This document shows, in pieces, positions 34,885-46,570 of a DNA stretch of 64,000 bases. The translations under genes and the position numbers were made by a program. The number at the start of each line of letters is the position of its first letter. Position 1 is the first letter of the stretch. Source of the stretch: Bettongia penicillata ogilbyi (Eukaryota > Chordata > Mammalia > Diprotodontia > Potoroidae); contig JAJHZJ010000532.1 in assembly GCA_023548195.1 (NCBI GenBank), positions 1-64,000 of the forward strand, in the 5' to 3' direction. The notes beneath the pieces were generated by a model that saw nothing but the letters and a program-made list of their open reading frames with translations, was not told where the DNA came from and did no database searches.

Positions 34885-36875
34885 GCTGATGGTCATATTT
34901 TACAACTCCACCAGCAATGTAATAGTGGATCTATCATTCCACAGTCCTTTCATGTTAACTATTGTCACCTTTTATCATCTTTGCCAATATGCAGGGTGTG
35001 AGGTACAAAAGGCAAAACCTAAGAGTTGTTTGGATATATATTTCTCATATTATTAGTGATTTGGAGCATTCTTTCATATTGTTGTGAATATTTAGCAAGT
35101 CTTCTTTTGAGAACTATTTGTTCATAACCTTTGACCACTAATCTACTGGGGAATTACTATTAATCAAATGTAAATACATGTATGCATATACATGTGCATA
35201 TATATATATATATAGCTTACATATGTATAGTTTATATATCTTGAATAACAGATTCTTATTAAAGAAATTTGATGCAAAGATATTTTTTCCATCTGATCTT
35301 TCTTCTTGTCCTAGATGCATTAATTTTGTCTGTACATTTTGTCAGTGTCTCATAATTGAAGTTACCTCTTCTGTCTTTTGTAATTGCCTCTGTCTGTTTG
35401 ATTAAGAATGCACTTCCCATCTAAAGCTGGGAGAGGCATATAATAGGCTTCTCTTCTAATTTTTTTTATAGTATGATCTTTAATACTAAGGTCATGATAT
35501 CTACTTAGAACGTACTGTGAAACGTGGTATAAAATGAGGATATAAGCCAAATTTCTGCCAGATTGCTTTCTAGTTTCCCTAGTAATTTTTACTATAAGGA
35601 GTTTTTTTTTCCCTGGACACTGGAATATTGAGTTCCATTATTTCTGATTTTCCCTCATCTAATTTGTTCCATTGATATATCTGTTTTTCAATCCATAGCA
35701 GATAGTTTTAATGATTGCTGCTTTGTAAAACATTTTGAGCTCTGGAAGTGCTATTTCCCCTTCATCCCCACTTTTTTTCACCATTTCTCTTTATATTCGA
35801 GATCTTTTTTTCTCAAATAATTTTGTTATTATTTTATCAAGTTCTATTAAGTATCCCTTTGGTAATTTGATTTATATAGCATTATAAGTATAAATTAACT
35901 TGGTAATATTTTCATTTTTATTATAGTGGCATGGTCTAGCCATGAGCTCTGAATATGCCTCTAACTACTTAGATTATTCTTTGTTTCTTTGAGGAACACT
36001 TTGTAATGGAATCTGTTCAAGTCTTGTGTGTTTCTGTTAATAAATTCCCAGATATTTTAGCATCTTGTAGTTATTTGGAATGAGATTTCTCTTTTATTTT
36101 TGTTTCTTGGATTTTGTTATTATTACAAGGAAATACAGTTGATTTCTGAGGGCTAATTTTATGCCTGAAACTTTGCTGGAACTATTAATTGTCTCAGCCA
36201 CTATCTTTGTCAATTCCCTAAGAATTTCCAAATATACTATCATATCATCAACAAATTGGGATAGTTTTATCTCCAGTTTACCTATTTTTATGCCTTTAAG
36301 TAATTTCTTTTGTCTTATACTCTTGCTGGCATTTCTTGAACTATAGCAAACAATAGTGGAGTTACTCCTGTAATGGAAAAGGTTCCAATGTGTCGCCATT
36401 GTATATGATGCGTACTTTTGGTTTTAGATAGATTCTTTCTATGATTTTTTTGAAATAAAAAGGGCCCCCTCTGCCTACACTTTGAAGGTTTTTGGGTATA
36501 AATGAATGCTGTATTTTGTCAAAGGCTTTTTGTGCAGTAATTGAGATAATTATATCATTTAGATGTTTTGCTTTTTAGTATGTTTAATTATATTGATTTT
36601 CTTAATTTTGAATTATCCTTGCATCCCTGGTATAACTCCCACTTAGTCATAAGGAATGATTTCTTGGATAAATTGCTATAATCTGTTTGATAGGACTTTG
36701 TTTAAAATTTTTGAGTCAATATTCATTAATGGCGTTGGTCTATACTTTTCCTTTGTGTTTTAGCCTTCCCTGGTTTACATACTGGAATGATATTTTTCTT
36801 ATAAAAGGATTGCAATAAGATTCTCTATTTCGAGAATAATTTGTGAAGTATGGGTACAAATTTTCTGCCTTCTGA
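34885..36875 (-). mobile_element. L1 ORF2 fragment, antisense
   Basis: Antisense ORF2 runs from the C-terminal region ('caactccaccagcaatgtaa') to the upstream reverse-transcriptase region near 36880 ('gcaataagattctctatttc'). The 3' UTR is absent. A (TA)n run sits near 35201-35215. Confidence 0.85.
36094..36399 (-). pseudogene. L1 ORF2 reverse-transcriptase remnant
   Basis: A 101-codon minus-strand frame contains KLLKGIKIGKLEIKLSQFVDDMIVYLE. This matches the L1 reverse-transcriptase region around the catalytic F-[AV]-D-D motif; the FVDD form keeps both aspartates. Sequence on both sides is frameshifted, so no complete enzyme remains. Confidence 0.85.
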
Positions 36876-39582
36876 GATCTTGGGTCACTTCAGTCTTTTA
36901 CCCCCTTATTTTTCCCTATTGCTCACTTTCTGACTCCTTCCTGATAGTGGTTTCCCTAGGGGCTGGATCTCGAAGTGTATCAGTTTCCTTGCAGCCTGGT
37001 CCCTTCACAGTTCACCAAACTATACCTCTGCCTCAAGTGACTTTTGGGGGGATAGAACTGGCCTCATCTGGAAACTAGGGTTTTTCCTTCAGACTTAGTG
37101 GAGTGCTATACAATCCCCTTACACATGGTGTCCTGTCTTATTACTTTTGTCACACTCCAGTGTTATTGCAGCCATTGTTGATCTGTGGAATTCGGAATTT
37201 GGAACTTTGAGTCTCCGGAAAGTGGTGGAGAGGCAGAGGTCAGGGGAGGGTCAAAGGAGAGGGTTAAGTTCTATTTCAAGCCCAGACTTGTGTCCGTCCC
37301 TACTTTCTCCATTCCTCTGCTGTCCTGCACAGATCTTTTGCAGGAAGGAATGCTACTACATCACTGGACACTAAGGCCCCATCAAACTTGTACAGCCTGA
37401 GATTCAGATCTCCAAGGTACTGGAAAGAGGGAGGGAGACCAGGTTAGATTTTGTGGCAAGGTCATGAACTGGATCAGCTAGTATAAAATTTATTTCTGAT
37501 AGTATGATTGGTGGGGGCATGGAAGGGTGCTGAGTGAGCTCAAGACAGGTGTTAGTTCATAGTTTTTTTTTGTAAACTTTCTTTTGGGCTTCTGGTGTCT
37601 TGGACTGTGGATGGTCGAAGTTGCTTTTTCCTTGGCACACAATTTCTGTTTTGGAGAGATTGAAGAGGTTACGAAAGTGAGACAAAAAATCTAATCCTCC
37701 ATATTCTTGGTCACAAAACCCTAGCAATTCACTTTAATCTGGGAAAGAGACCACTGTCCTTTCCCAGAGCTAACTGAAGTCTCCTTCATTTTGCCAGTTG
37801 GATGGGCAAAGACCTGCAATGGGGTCCCACTTCCTGAGGGTATTGCTGTTGGCCACCACAATGGTGATGCAATGTTGACTGGACCAGACAAGGTATATCA
37901 GATGGCAGTCAATCTGAAGGAGAAGGAGTAGAAGAGCCATACTATGAAAATCCAAGGGTTTGTCTACTTAGTTAAGTTTTGTGGAATTTGGTGAAAATGA
38001 GGAGAAATTAGATGTTCCTAGACACAATCCAGAACAAACAATATTTGTTTCCTGATATATAAAAAGGAATCCCATAGGACTATTAGACTCTTTGGGTTTT
38101 GGAGAATTCACTTTCCCCATCATTGATGGAATGGGTCTATTGCTGGGACATGGTGGCAGTAATGCCATGTTGTATTGGATATTGGAACCATATGACAGTC
38201 CTCACAGAGAGTGAGGCAACCACTTCTGCCCAATAGGGACCCTCAGGTCAACCGGAGTTTCCACCTATACTACAGGATCTTCAACTTGCCACCAAGTGAC
38301 AAATTATTCCATTCCCATCTCAGGGCAAGACATTTGCCCTTGCTAAACAAAAGCTTCTTTCTCATACTTCTGACTGCCCCACTTCTTAGAAGCCTTGTCT
38401 GCAATGGGTCAGTGCCACCAGAAGTAGGGGAAAGCTCTATTAACCAGTGGTTTCTTAGATCCACCCTCTAGGAAGACTTATCTACCAAGGGTGGACTGCA
38501 TTTAAACATACTGCTGGTTGACCCTCTCTTGCCTTTCTTTATTCTGTCTTTGGCACAGTTTTCTGCCCTCTCATAAGGCTCCATATCCCTGAGATAAACC
38601 TTACCCATCCTCTCTCAATTGCCATTTGTCTTTCCCTCTTTCCAGAAAGGGCTTGGGGGATTAGAGGGGGATATTCTTTGGAAGTACCTTGTGCTATAAG
38701 GCCATGGGGAGACTAGATGGTTAAACTGTTTCAGCATAACTATGGTAAATGTTTATGTTTCAAAAGTGTTAATAGTGCCAATTAAACTTAAAGGTGTGTC
38801 AGACTAACCCTTAGGAAGAACTGGGTTGTTTTACCAGTGCAACTTCGATACTTGCCCAGGCATTGTGGGAGCATGGGGCTACTCCTCCCCCAAGGGCTCT
38901 AGAGAGTCTGAAATGTGATATTGTCCCTTTCCGAAAGCTTCTATGGAGAGGGAGGTCCTGGCTGGCGGGCTGGGAGAACGCTGAAGTGGTGATGATATAG
39001 TGTAAACCTTTGTACCCCCTGACATGAGGACAGCCTGCATGCAACAAAGTAATGATGTCTTCTCTACCTTGTTCTATGTGATCCTGACCCATGATGAGGA
39101 TCTATGATTGTTCTAGAAGTGTCTCAGATGATTCTGCTCTGTTGATTCTTAAAGTGGTTCCTACTCATCATCACAGTTTTGCATTGGGTGATCTATTGAT
39201 CAACATAACCCATAACATGACACCTCTGAGATTCAATCTTTCCAAAAGTATAAGATTCAGCCTGAGATTTCTGGTATTCCTTCTCTTCCATATAAAATCA
39301 CCACAGTGGCAGTCTGGGGGTCATCACATAGTTTGCTTTCTCTGCTAAACCTTAGGCTTTCCATTTCTGCTTTTCTTTTACCTGAGCAAAGTTCTTCATC
39401 CAGTGATACCTATTCCAGGTTCCTCATATTCCCAATGTCAGGGCTGCCCAGAAATAACCGTAAAACCATTTAAGTGTGGAAGGAACTCTAGAAGAGTTTT
39501 AGGATTTTGCCACCGCAGGGTGGGATATGATAGGAACACTGTCTATTAGGATTCCTGATGCTGCTTCTGGTGGTGGTGGTGA
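36876..39582. other. Unassigned ~2.7 kb
   Basis: This is moderately GC-rich relative to its surroundings, with small open frames on both strands (such as 38211-38471) and no recognised domain. It may be a decayed LTR element or L1 5' sequence; neither can be shown. Confidence 0.35.
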
Positions 39583-39609
39583 TGTGTGTGTGTGTGTGTG
39601 TGTGTGTGT
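39583..39609. repeat. (TG)n microsatellite
   Basis: Preceded by a (TGG)n run at about 39569-39580. Confidence 0.97.
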
Positions 39610-39659
39610 TTTGTTTCCCTCCTAGACAGGGAAGCTGATCCTGAGACTTGATTCATCTT

Positions 39660-39902
39660 GGGGACTAAAGCAATGGACAGATATTGGGGTTTGGCGTTGG
39701 GAAGACCTGAGTTCAAATCCAGTCTCAGACACTTATGAGCTGAGTGGCCCTGGACAAGTTACTTAACCCTGTCTTTCCTCAGGTCCTTAACTATAAAATG
39801 AGCTGGAGGAGGAAATGGTAAATGACTCCAGTATCTTTGCCAAGAAAATCTCACATGGGGTCACAAAGAGTTGGGCACAACTGAAACTTTGAATAAAAAC
39901 AA
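39660..39902 (+). mobile_element. Mar-1 CORE-SINE
   Basis: The head is diverged. 'gacctgagttcaaatccagt', 'gtggccctggacaagttact', 'gctggaggaggaaatggtaa' and 'agagttgggcacaactgaaa' are clear. Confidence 0.88.
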
Positions 39903-41377
39903 GAATGACTCAGAAGAAAAATGTAAAATATGGCATGTGTAAAACCTCATAATGCTTAATAAATTCGTACAGATGCAGAAAACTCTTGCTAACAGTTTTT
40001 TTTTTCTCCACACCGTTTATTGTCAGGCAGCATCTCAGGAGCAGTCAGCCTGACGAGTGCCAGAGGCATGTACTGTGTGCACATTCTCCTAAGTATTTCT
40101 ATAGGGCCCTTCTGGAGAATGAAGCTTATGTTTCACAAATTACAAAGTGATTCAGTTGATTTGATGCATTGATTCGTGTTCTTCATGGTTTCTTACTTTC
40201 TTTTTTTCAGTTCAACTAATTTCTTTCTGAAACATCTATATGTTGACTTTGGCATGTATAACCTTATCCTAAATTCCCCAAACCATGCTTATCTCCCCTA
40301 AATATATTCTTTTCTCCTTGGAGGTTCTTTTTTTTTAATACTTTCTGACCTTTTAAAATCATTCATGAAGATTTTATTTTTCATTCAAATACCTCAGAAG
40401 CTGTAAGGTTTAGCATGGAGAATAGAGGAAGAGGGTTCCAGTCATTCAAGTCAATTTAACGGCCATGTATTTAACACAGAACTACTATAACTGGGCAAGG
40501 ATGCTGGGGGGGGGTCTTTGCCCTAAGATGCTGATATTTCAAGAGTATTGAGTGTACTTGAGCTCACTCTGGCAGCAGGTAGAAATCCCTAAATTAGTCC
40601 CTAGTAATCGAAAATGATGACCCAAAGTAGGAACTCACCAGATGGATCCTTTATCTTTCCTTCTATTCCCACTTACCTCAACTCCTCTGTGGATCATCCT
40701 TGCCTTGCGTATTCCCTGGGGGGGTCAGCCAGTAGTGTGCTGCTAAATGTTTAACAACCAGATCTCTGGAGGAAAACAATAACAGCATTGACCTACCCAC
40801 AACATCCTTTAAATACACATTATTAACATTTCCTCCATCATCTTCTTAAACTAGACTCAAGCATGTGTGAGTTTCTGAGATGTAAATGCTTACATTGAAC
40901 GTTTAACAACCTGCTCTCGATAATCAGTTTGTATTGACTCTAGCACATCATATCACCCTACCTTTTAGGCTCTACCACATGGCCAGTATCCTGGGGTCTC
41001 TCCCTGAGATTTCTGTCCCTCCCCCCTCTTCACCTGGATTTATCTTAAAATGCGATTCTGGGGCACCTTTGTGAAGTTGTCACAGCATATTTTGGGGCGC
41101 TTGCTCCAAGTGCCAGAATGACTAATTATGGCTCTGAGTAAGCCCGTACTCTGTCACAGGAACTTTGCTAGGAGGTAAAGCTACACAAAGAAAAAAAGAA
41201 CTTCTGTCCTTAATAAACTTACATTCTGTGGTGGAGAATACAATTTATATCCAGATGAGTAAATACAGGATGATAGGTAATGAGGGCCTAAACTGGCTTG
41301 GTGGCCTGGGTTCATCTAGAGATAAGGACAGATGCCAGGGTGCAGGGAGTGCTGTGCTGGGACAGAGGCCTAGCCAT
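39903..41377. other. Unassigned sequence
   Basis: It contains possible fragments of the ancient repeat around 40441-40560 and 41140-41340. Otherwise nothing was recognised. Confidence 0.35.
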
Positions 41378-41606
41378 GGTATACATGTGCATAAATATTT
41401 CTAACAACTCTTTGTGCGGTGTCAAAAAACTGGAAACTAAAAAGTGTCCATCAATTGAAAAATTCTGAACAAATTGTGACATAAATATAATAAATATTGG
41501 TGTGCTGAGGAAAAAAAGATGATTTCAAAGTGATGTAGAAAGATATATAAATGGATACATTGAAGTGAGCAGGACAAGGATAGTGTATACTATATTATAA
41601 TACTGA
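41378..41606 (+). mobile_element. L1 3' fragment
   Basis: 'aatatttctaacaactcttt', 'aactggaaactaaaaagtgt' and 'gaacaaattgtgacataaat' match the L1 region before the 3' UTR. It is truncated at both ends. Confidence 0.8.
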
Positions 41607-42694
41607 TCTTCTGTAACATTAAAATAATCTGGCCTCCCATCACTGTCTGAAAGCCAGGTATGCTGTCAGTCACTCCTCATCCAGGGTTTACCAGTATCCT
41701 TAAGGAGTTTTGGGAGCACCTAGTTTCTCCGTCATTGGCTCTAGCTTCCTCTCTCTAAGGTTCCCTTGAACTCTCAGTTCCATTTAACCACTTACCAGTC
41801 AGATGGCTCTTACAAAGCAATATTTACTTCAAAGGCGTAGAAAAAACAAATATATAAACATTGCCCTCCTTCCTCCCCCTTGCAGGGATATGCACGGGGC
41901 AACGCACTATGTTACCAGACTCAGTCTCTGGGAAGGGAAAGGGGATTTGGTTCATAGCTAAATTGAGTTTCTATATAGCATGGTCACACCAAATTTTCTA
42001 AATAGAAATCTCCCTTGGGCTCATGTTTCACCACTTGCACTTCCAGAGTTTCCTTGCTGGGTTGACAACTGAATTGAGTTTGGAATCCTTGATCCAAGGT
42101 CACCATGGCTCAAGCTCTTTCATCTGAGGAGTTCCTTGGCTGTGCCTGGAATGGAGGGGAAACAAAGCAGACCCAAACTCCAAGCCCATTTCTCAGGGTC
42201 TAAAAGGTAAATGGTGGGGTGGAGCATTGGGTGTGAAGGTAGCTCTTCTCCCCAAGCAGTGGGCGAACAGACCCTTCACACCCTGGACATAACCAGAAAG
42301 AGAAAGAAAAAGTCCCATTCTGGCCATTTGAAAGACACAGCCTGTTCCGGCTTCCCACTTGAGTCACTGGGGAGTAGGGTATCTATTTCTGGAAGCAAGT
42401 CATCTTCTGCTTGGGTGACCCCAACTTAGGTGATCTGAGCATGGGTTGGGTTACATTCATAAAAACAAACAATTCTGAAGACACAATGACCATCCATGAC
42501 TCCAGAGGGTATATGATGAAGCTGGCTATCCACCTCTCCGAGAGAGTGAGGCTGAGATATAGCCAACCAGGGAATTTGCTTTTCTTTGTTTTTCTTTCTT
42601 TCCATGGAGAGGGAAGGAAAGAAAATGGATTTCTCTTCATTTACAAAATAAAAATGATCACCACCGTAATAACAATAAAGTCACAGAACTTACC
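41607..42694. other. Unassigned sequence, possibly LTR-like
   Basis: A ~0.8 kb block of mixed composition (41625-42420) does not match the LINE/SINE families here. It could be an antisense LTR, but no ends or primer-binding site were found. Confidence 0.3.
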
Positions 42695-42840
42695 TTAAAT
42701 CTTGGTTCTACTATTTAACTTTGATGTGACTTTGACCAACTCAGCTTACCTCCTCAACCCTCAGTTTCCGTATCTGTAAGGGATTTGACCTTGCTGACCT
42801 CTGAAGTCCTTTCCAAATCCCTAGATTTGCTTCTGTGATC
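42695..42840 (+). repeat. MIR SINE relic
   Basis: 'cttggttctactatttaact', 'ctcagtttccgtatctgtaa' and 'cctctgaagtcctttccaaa' in MIR order. Confidence 0.7.
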
Positions 42841-43057
42841 AGCATCCAGGATGACCCTGGAGGCAGAACTGACAGAACTTGGCCACTGACTGGGTAGGCT
42901 GATAATCTAGGGAGTTAGGAGAGTTTGAGGTGTTTATGAAATGGCAAACCCAGATGCTGGCCATAGAAATAGAAATAGTTAGGAAAGGGGGTGACTAGGG
43001 AACATGTGGACCTTGAAATGTCTATGGGATATCATCACTGTGTCTATGAGATATCAT

Positions 43058-43293
43058 AGACAGCTAGATGGCACAGTGGACAGAATGCCAGGTCTAGAGT
43101 CGGGAAAATCTGAATTCAAATCCATCCTAGTTGTGTGACCCTGGGCAAGTCATTTAACCCTGTTTGCCTAGTTTTCTCATTTATAAAATGAGCCAGAGAA
43201 GGAAACAGCAAACTGCTTCCATATCTTTCCCAAGAAAACCCCAGATAGAACCAAGAAGAGTCAGACATGACCTGAAAAGACAGCAACAACAAG
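43058..43293 (+). mobile_element. Mar-1 CORE-SINE
   Basis: Full-length order from 'agacagctagatggcacagt' through 'ctgggcaagtcatttaaccc' to 'gagtcagacatgacctgaaa'. The flanks gagatatc (43049) and gagatatt (43297) suggest a short target duplication. Confidence 0.92.
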
Positions 43294-43455
43294 TGAGATA
43301 TTGAGGTCAAGAGGCTTAATAGGTAGTTGGTGATGCCGACTGGAGCTCTGGAGAGACGTTAGCATTCCTTAGATAGGGAGTCATTTGTGTAGAGAAGCTA
43401 GCTGAAGCTGTGAGTGGGTAAAGGAAGAAAAGAAAAGAGCCAAGTTAGAGTCATG

Positions 43456-43549
43456 TCTTCCTTCCTTCCTTCCTTCCTTCCTTCCTTCCTTCCTTCCTTC
43501 CTTCCTTCCTTCCTTCCTTCCTTCCTTCCTTCCTTCCTTCCTTCCTTCC
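43456..43549. repeat. (TTCC)n microsatellite
   Basis: About 23 uninterrupted TTCC units (GGAA on the minus strand). Confidence 0.98.
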
Positions 43550-43689
43550 ATCTTTCTTTCCTGATTTTATTACCAGTTATGGACCTTAACCTCTTTGTGT
43601 TTTAGTTTTTTTTAATGAGAAAATACTGCTTTCTGTCCCCTTGGGCAGGTGGAAATGATAAAACAGATACCCTGAAGGATGAATGTTAT

Positions 43690-43868
43690 AGGCTGGAGAG
43701 CACTGGATTCAGACTAAAAGATTGGATTCCAATTCCTCTTTTGCCATTTACTTCCTGTTTTGCCTTGGGAAATTCTCTTAACCATATAGGTTTCAATTTC
43801 TTCACTTGAATTGTAAAGGGATTGGATTAGATGATCTCTGAGGTCCCTCAGGGTTTTAATATCTTATC
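43690..43868 (+). repeat. MIR SINE relic
   Basis: 'gagcactggattcagactaa', 'ttgggaaattctcttaacca' and 'tgatctctgaggtccctcag'. Confidence 0.7.
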
Positions 43869-44009
43869 ATCCTAAAAAAAGATAATAGAAATTATTGTAT
43901 TAATATTCTATATATTTGTGTAATTTGAGCTGTATAATAAAGTAATATTTGCATATTTCTAAGTATACATTTTTGTCCCACAACAACATTGTAAGATTAG
44001 CAATGGGGA

Positions 44010-44158
44010 CATTATTTTTGTTACTTTATAGATCAAGGAACTGAAGCTCAGAGTAGTTAAACTATTTGCCTGTGGTCACAAAGCTAGGACAGCAGGTTTT
44101 GAATCCAAGTCTTCGAGACTCCAGGTCCAGTTCCCTAGCCACTAGGCCAGCTGTCAGA
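44010..44158 (-). repeat. MIR SINE relic, antisense
   Basis: 'atcaaggaactgaagctcag', 'gtggtcacaaagctaggaca' and 'ccctagccactaggccagct' in reversed MIR order. Confidence 0.7.
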
Positions 44159-45209
44159 AGGATTAGATCCTTCTTTTCTTTCTTGTTCTCTTCCTATTCC
44201 CTCTGAAATGAATCTTACTTAAAAACAACTTGCTGTGGTTTCCTTTTCATCCATAAGAAGTCTTATTTTTCATCATTATTTCTAGATGAGAAACGCAGCA
44301 GGCATGAAAGCTGTTGTTGGTCGTTGTTCTGCGCTGACTCAAGCCACGTGGGCAGCCAAAGGGAAAATGGGGATTTCAAATGTCTTGAGCATTTCTGTCG
44401 CTAATTCCTCAGAGGACTAGGTATCCCATGGAGTCCTAGGACTCTACTGAGGTTATGGCAATTGTGGTAATAACGGCAGCCCAAGTGCTGAGACTTATTT
44501 ACAATTATAATTTTTAACTGGGTAGATTGGCCTCCACTCAAGGTGGAATTTTGGAAGTCTGATGGTTTTCACAAAATCCTCCATCTTAAAGAGAGGGTTT
44601 GAGAAGGGAATAAGGCAAGGAAAGACTTGCAGTTAATTTGGGTTTGCCTGAGGTTTATTAATTGTTCATATAATTAACACTGATTTTTCTCAAAGTGAGT
44701 TTTGCTGTGTTGACAATGGTATCTTACCTCACAGCCCCAAATTGTAATACCTTAAGTGGAGGCACAATATATTCCCGTATATTTTAAACATTTTTGGATT
44801 GCAAGAAGCTGGCAGAGCAGGTCCTAAACCCTCTTTCTTTGGAGTGCTGAAGAAGAGCCTAATCCTGAAAACACCATCAACAATCGGCACTTTTAAAGAG
44901 CCCACTATGTGCCAAGCACCGCGCTGCGTGCTGGAGGAATCCAAACACTACAATGAAACAGTCCTAGCCCTTATGGAGATTGTATTCTATACAATCAAGT
45001 CTGAGCCACACTGGGATACTGAGTCACAAATAAAGGATTTTAACCGCTCTATAAGACAAGTCCTGAACTCTTTCATCTTCAGAGGGCATTGCTAAAACTT
45101 AGTACTTCTGTGAGCACTGCCAAACCACAGCACCTTGGTGGAAATGAGGAACGTGGTCTGGACGAGGTTTCCTGCTCCCCAACCCTAGATCCAGTGACAG
45201 AGGCTAAAT
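44159..45209. other. Sequence upstream of the CpG island
   Basis: It holds a weak ancient-repeat fragment at 44890-45000 ('agcccactatgtgccaagca') and an isolated CACGTG E-box at 44345-44350. No exon is supported. Confidence 0.4.
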
Positions 45210-45760
45210 CCACGCTAAGTCAGCGCTTGGGCGCGCGGTGGGGCGCTAGGACCCTGCCATCGGGCAGCCTGGGGACGTGTCGGAGGAGGGCTGGGGAAGC
45301 TTTAGCGCCCAGGGAAAAGCCTCCCGGAGAAATCCAGCCCCTGGCACGTGCGGGTGCCCCCTAGAGCCTTGGCCGCAGCCAGGATGCGGGGGTGCGGGTC
45401 CAGGTCCCGGGCGGGCGGAGCGGAGACCGCAGCCGCGTCAAGCTGCGGCCGAGCTGCTCCGGGGAGCCCCGGCAGTCCTCAGCCCAGGACCCTCCCGGGG
45501 GAAGGGATCTGCTCCCCCGCGCTGCGATCGGCACTGGGCTCTCCTGCCCCCGCCGGGATGCACGAGCCGGGCGCTCGCGAGGGTCGGCGGCACAGCCGCA
45601 AAGAGGTGAGCCCCGGGGCTGGGGGCGCAGCTGGAGCCGGGGGCGGGGGCCCGGATCACCGAGGCGTGTTGGCAGAACCCACTCTCCGGGGCACGTCCCC
45701 CCAAGTCCGGCTCTTCTAAGTAGAGGGGGAAGCCGGACCCCCCAGAGAAGTGCCAGGGCT
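45210..45760. promoter_or_regulatory. CpG island, likely promoter
   Basis: CpG dinucleotides and G+C rise sharply here against an AT-rich, CpG-poor surround and fall off towards 46000. It contains GC boxes (gggggcgggggc at about 45639-45650; gggcgggcgg near 45410) and a CACGTG E-box at 45345-45350. No TATA box is evident, as is usual for island promoters. It is the only such feature in the window, so it probably marks a transcription start. Direction is inferred as plus from the splice donor at 45606; bidirectional use is possible. Confidence 0.8.
45384..45605 (+). CDS. Candidate first coding exon of an unidentified gene
   Basis: An open frame from ATG 45384 (A at -3) runs in frame through a second ATG at 45558 (G at -3). 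It reaches an excellent splice donor, aaagag|gtgagc, at 45605/45606, and the exon would end in phase 0. The longer reading gives 74 residues, Arg/Ser/Gly/Pro-rich; the shorter gives 16 (MHEPGAREGRRHSRKE). I do not recognise the protein, and no second exon was found downstream. The exon may be partly or wholly 5' UTR. GC-rich DNA gives open frames by chance, so the donor and the CpG island carry most of the weight. Confidence 0.3.
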
Positions 45761-46059
45761 GCAGCGGGCCCAGCCCCGGAGGAGAGGAGGGGGCTCTGCC
45801 GTCTGCACGGGGGTTCATCCTTGAGGGCTTCCTTGATCGCCTCCCTGGGAAGGGCTTGCCCCATGCCCAGCCTCGGGAGAGCCTCGGAGGCTCCTTTCCT
45901 ATCAAAGCTACCTGCTCCGATGCCAGGGGACGGTGCCCTCCCTCCCCGCAGTCTGCCTTCTGGCCAACTCGACTTTCTCCTGTTGCGCCTCACTTTTCCC
46001 ACACTCACATCCCTCTCCTCTTCTCCCTGCTCGCACCCTGCCTCCGGTACCGCTCGTTA

Positions 46060-46247
46060 GGGGTGTGTGTGTGTGTGTATGTGTATGTATGTGTATGTGT
46101 ATGTATGTGTGTATATGTATGCATGTGTATGTATATGTGTATGTGTGTATGTGTATGTATATGTGTATGTGTGTATGTGTATATATGTATGCATATGTGT
46201 ATGTGTATGTATATGTGTATGTGTGTGTATGTATATACGTGTGTGTG
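46060..46247. repeat. Long (TG)n/(TATG)n compound microsatellite
   Basis: About 190 bases of TG interspersed with TATG and TATATG units. If the gene is on the plus strand this lies in intron 1 as a UG-rich RNA. Confidence 0.97.
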
Positions 46248-46263
46248 TCTCCTCCTCCTCCTC
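46248..46263. repeat. (CTC)5 run
   Basis: Directly abuts the TG-rich tract. Confidence 0.9.
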
Positions 46264-46395
46264 ACCGTCTCTCGCTGCGTAGCTGCTTTCTTTTTCTAGG
46301 GAAAAAGCTGCTTTTGACAACCTCTGCTGCTGGAGACCCTGTTGCCGGCCTCTGTCACAGCCTCCCGGGTGCCTTCCTCGGCTTCCCACTACACC

Positions 46396-46513
46396 ACACG
46401 CACACACACACACAGACACACACACAGACACACACAGATACACAGACACCCCCCCACATACATACACAGACTCACACAGACACACACGCACCTCACATAC
46501 ACAGACGCGCGCG

Positions 46514-46569
<56 letters not shown>
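46396..46569. repeat. Compound (CA)n with an internal (GC)n block
   Basis: CA/CAGA-rich units run from 46396. A gcgcgcgcgcgcgcgc block follows at about 46506-46521, then ~24 uninterrupted CA units to 46568. Alternating purine-pyrimidine DNA of this length has Z-DNA potential. Confidence 0.97.

Positions 46570-46570
<1 letters not shown>

Noticed and set aside
41625..42420. Possible antisense endogenous retrovirus LTR
   Set aside because: Only a general impression of composition; no ends, primer-binding site or gag/pol similarity could be shown.
43414..43605. Leu-Pro-Ser-Phe repeat 'proteins' here and at 53023-53312
   Set aside because: These are translations of TTCC arrays, not genes.
45361..46060. 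Long overlapping open frames on both strands of the CpG island (215 codons minus, 222 codons plus)
   Set aside because: High G+C makes stop codons rare in every frame. The frames overlap each other, start at non-ATG codons or lack good context, and show no domain. Only the frame ending at the 45606 splice donor was kept, at low confidence.
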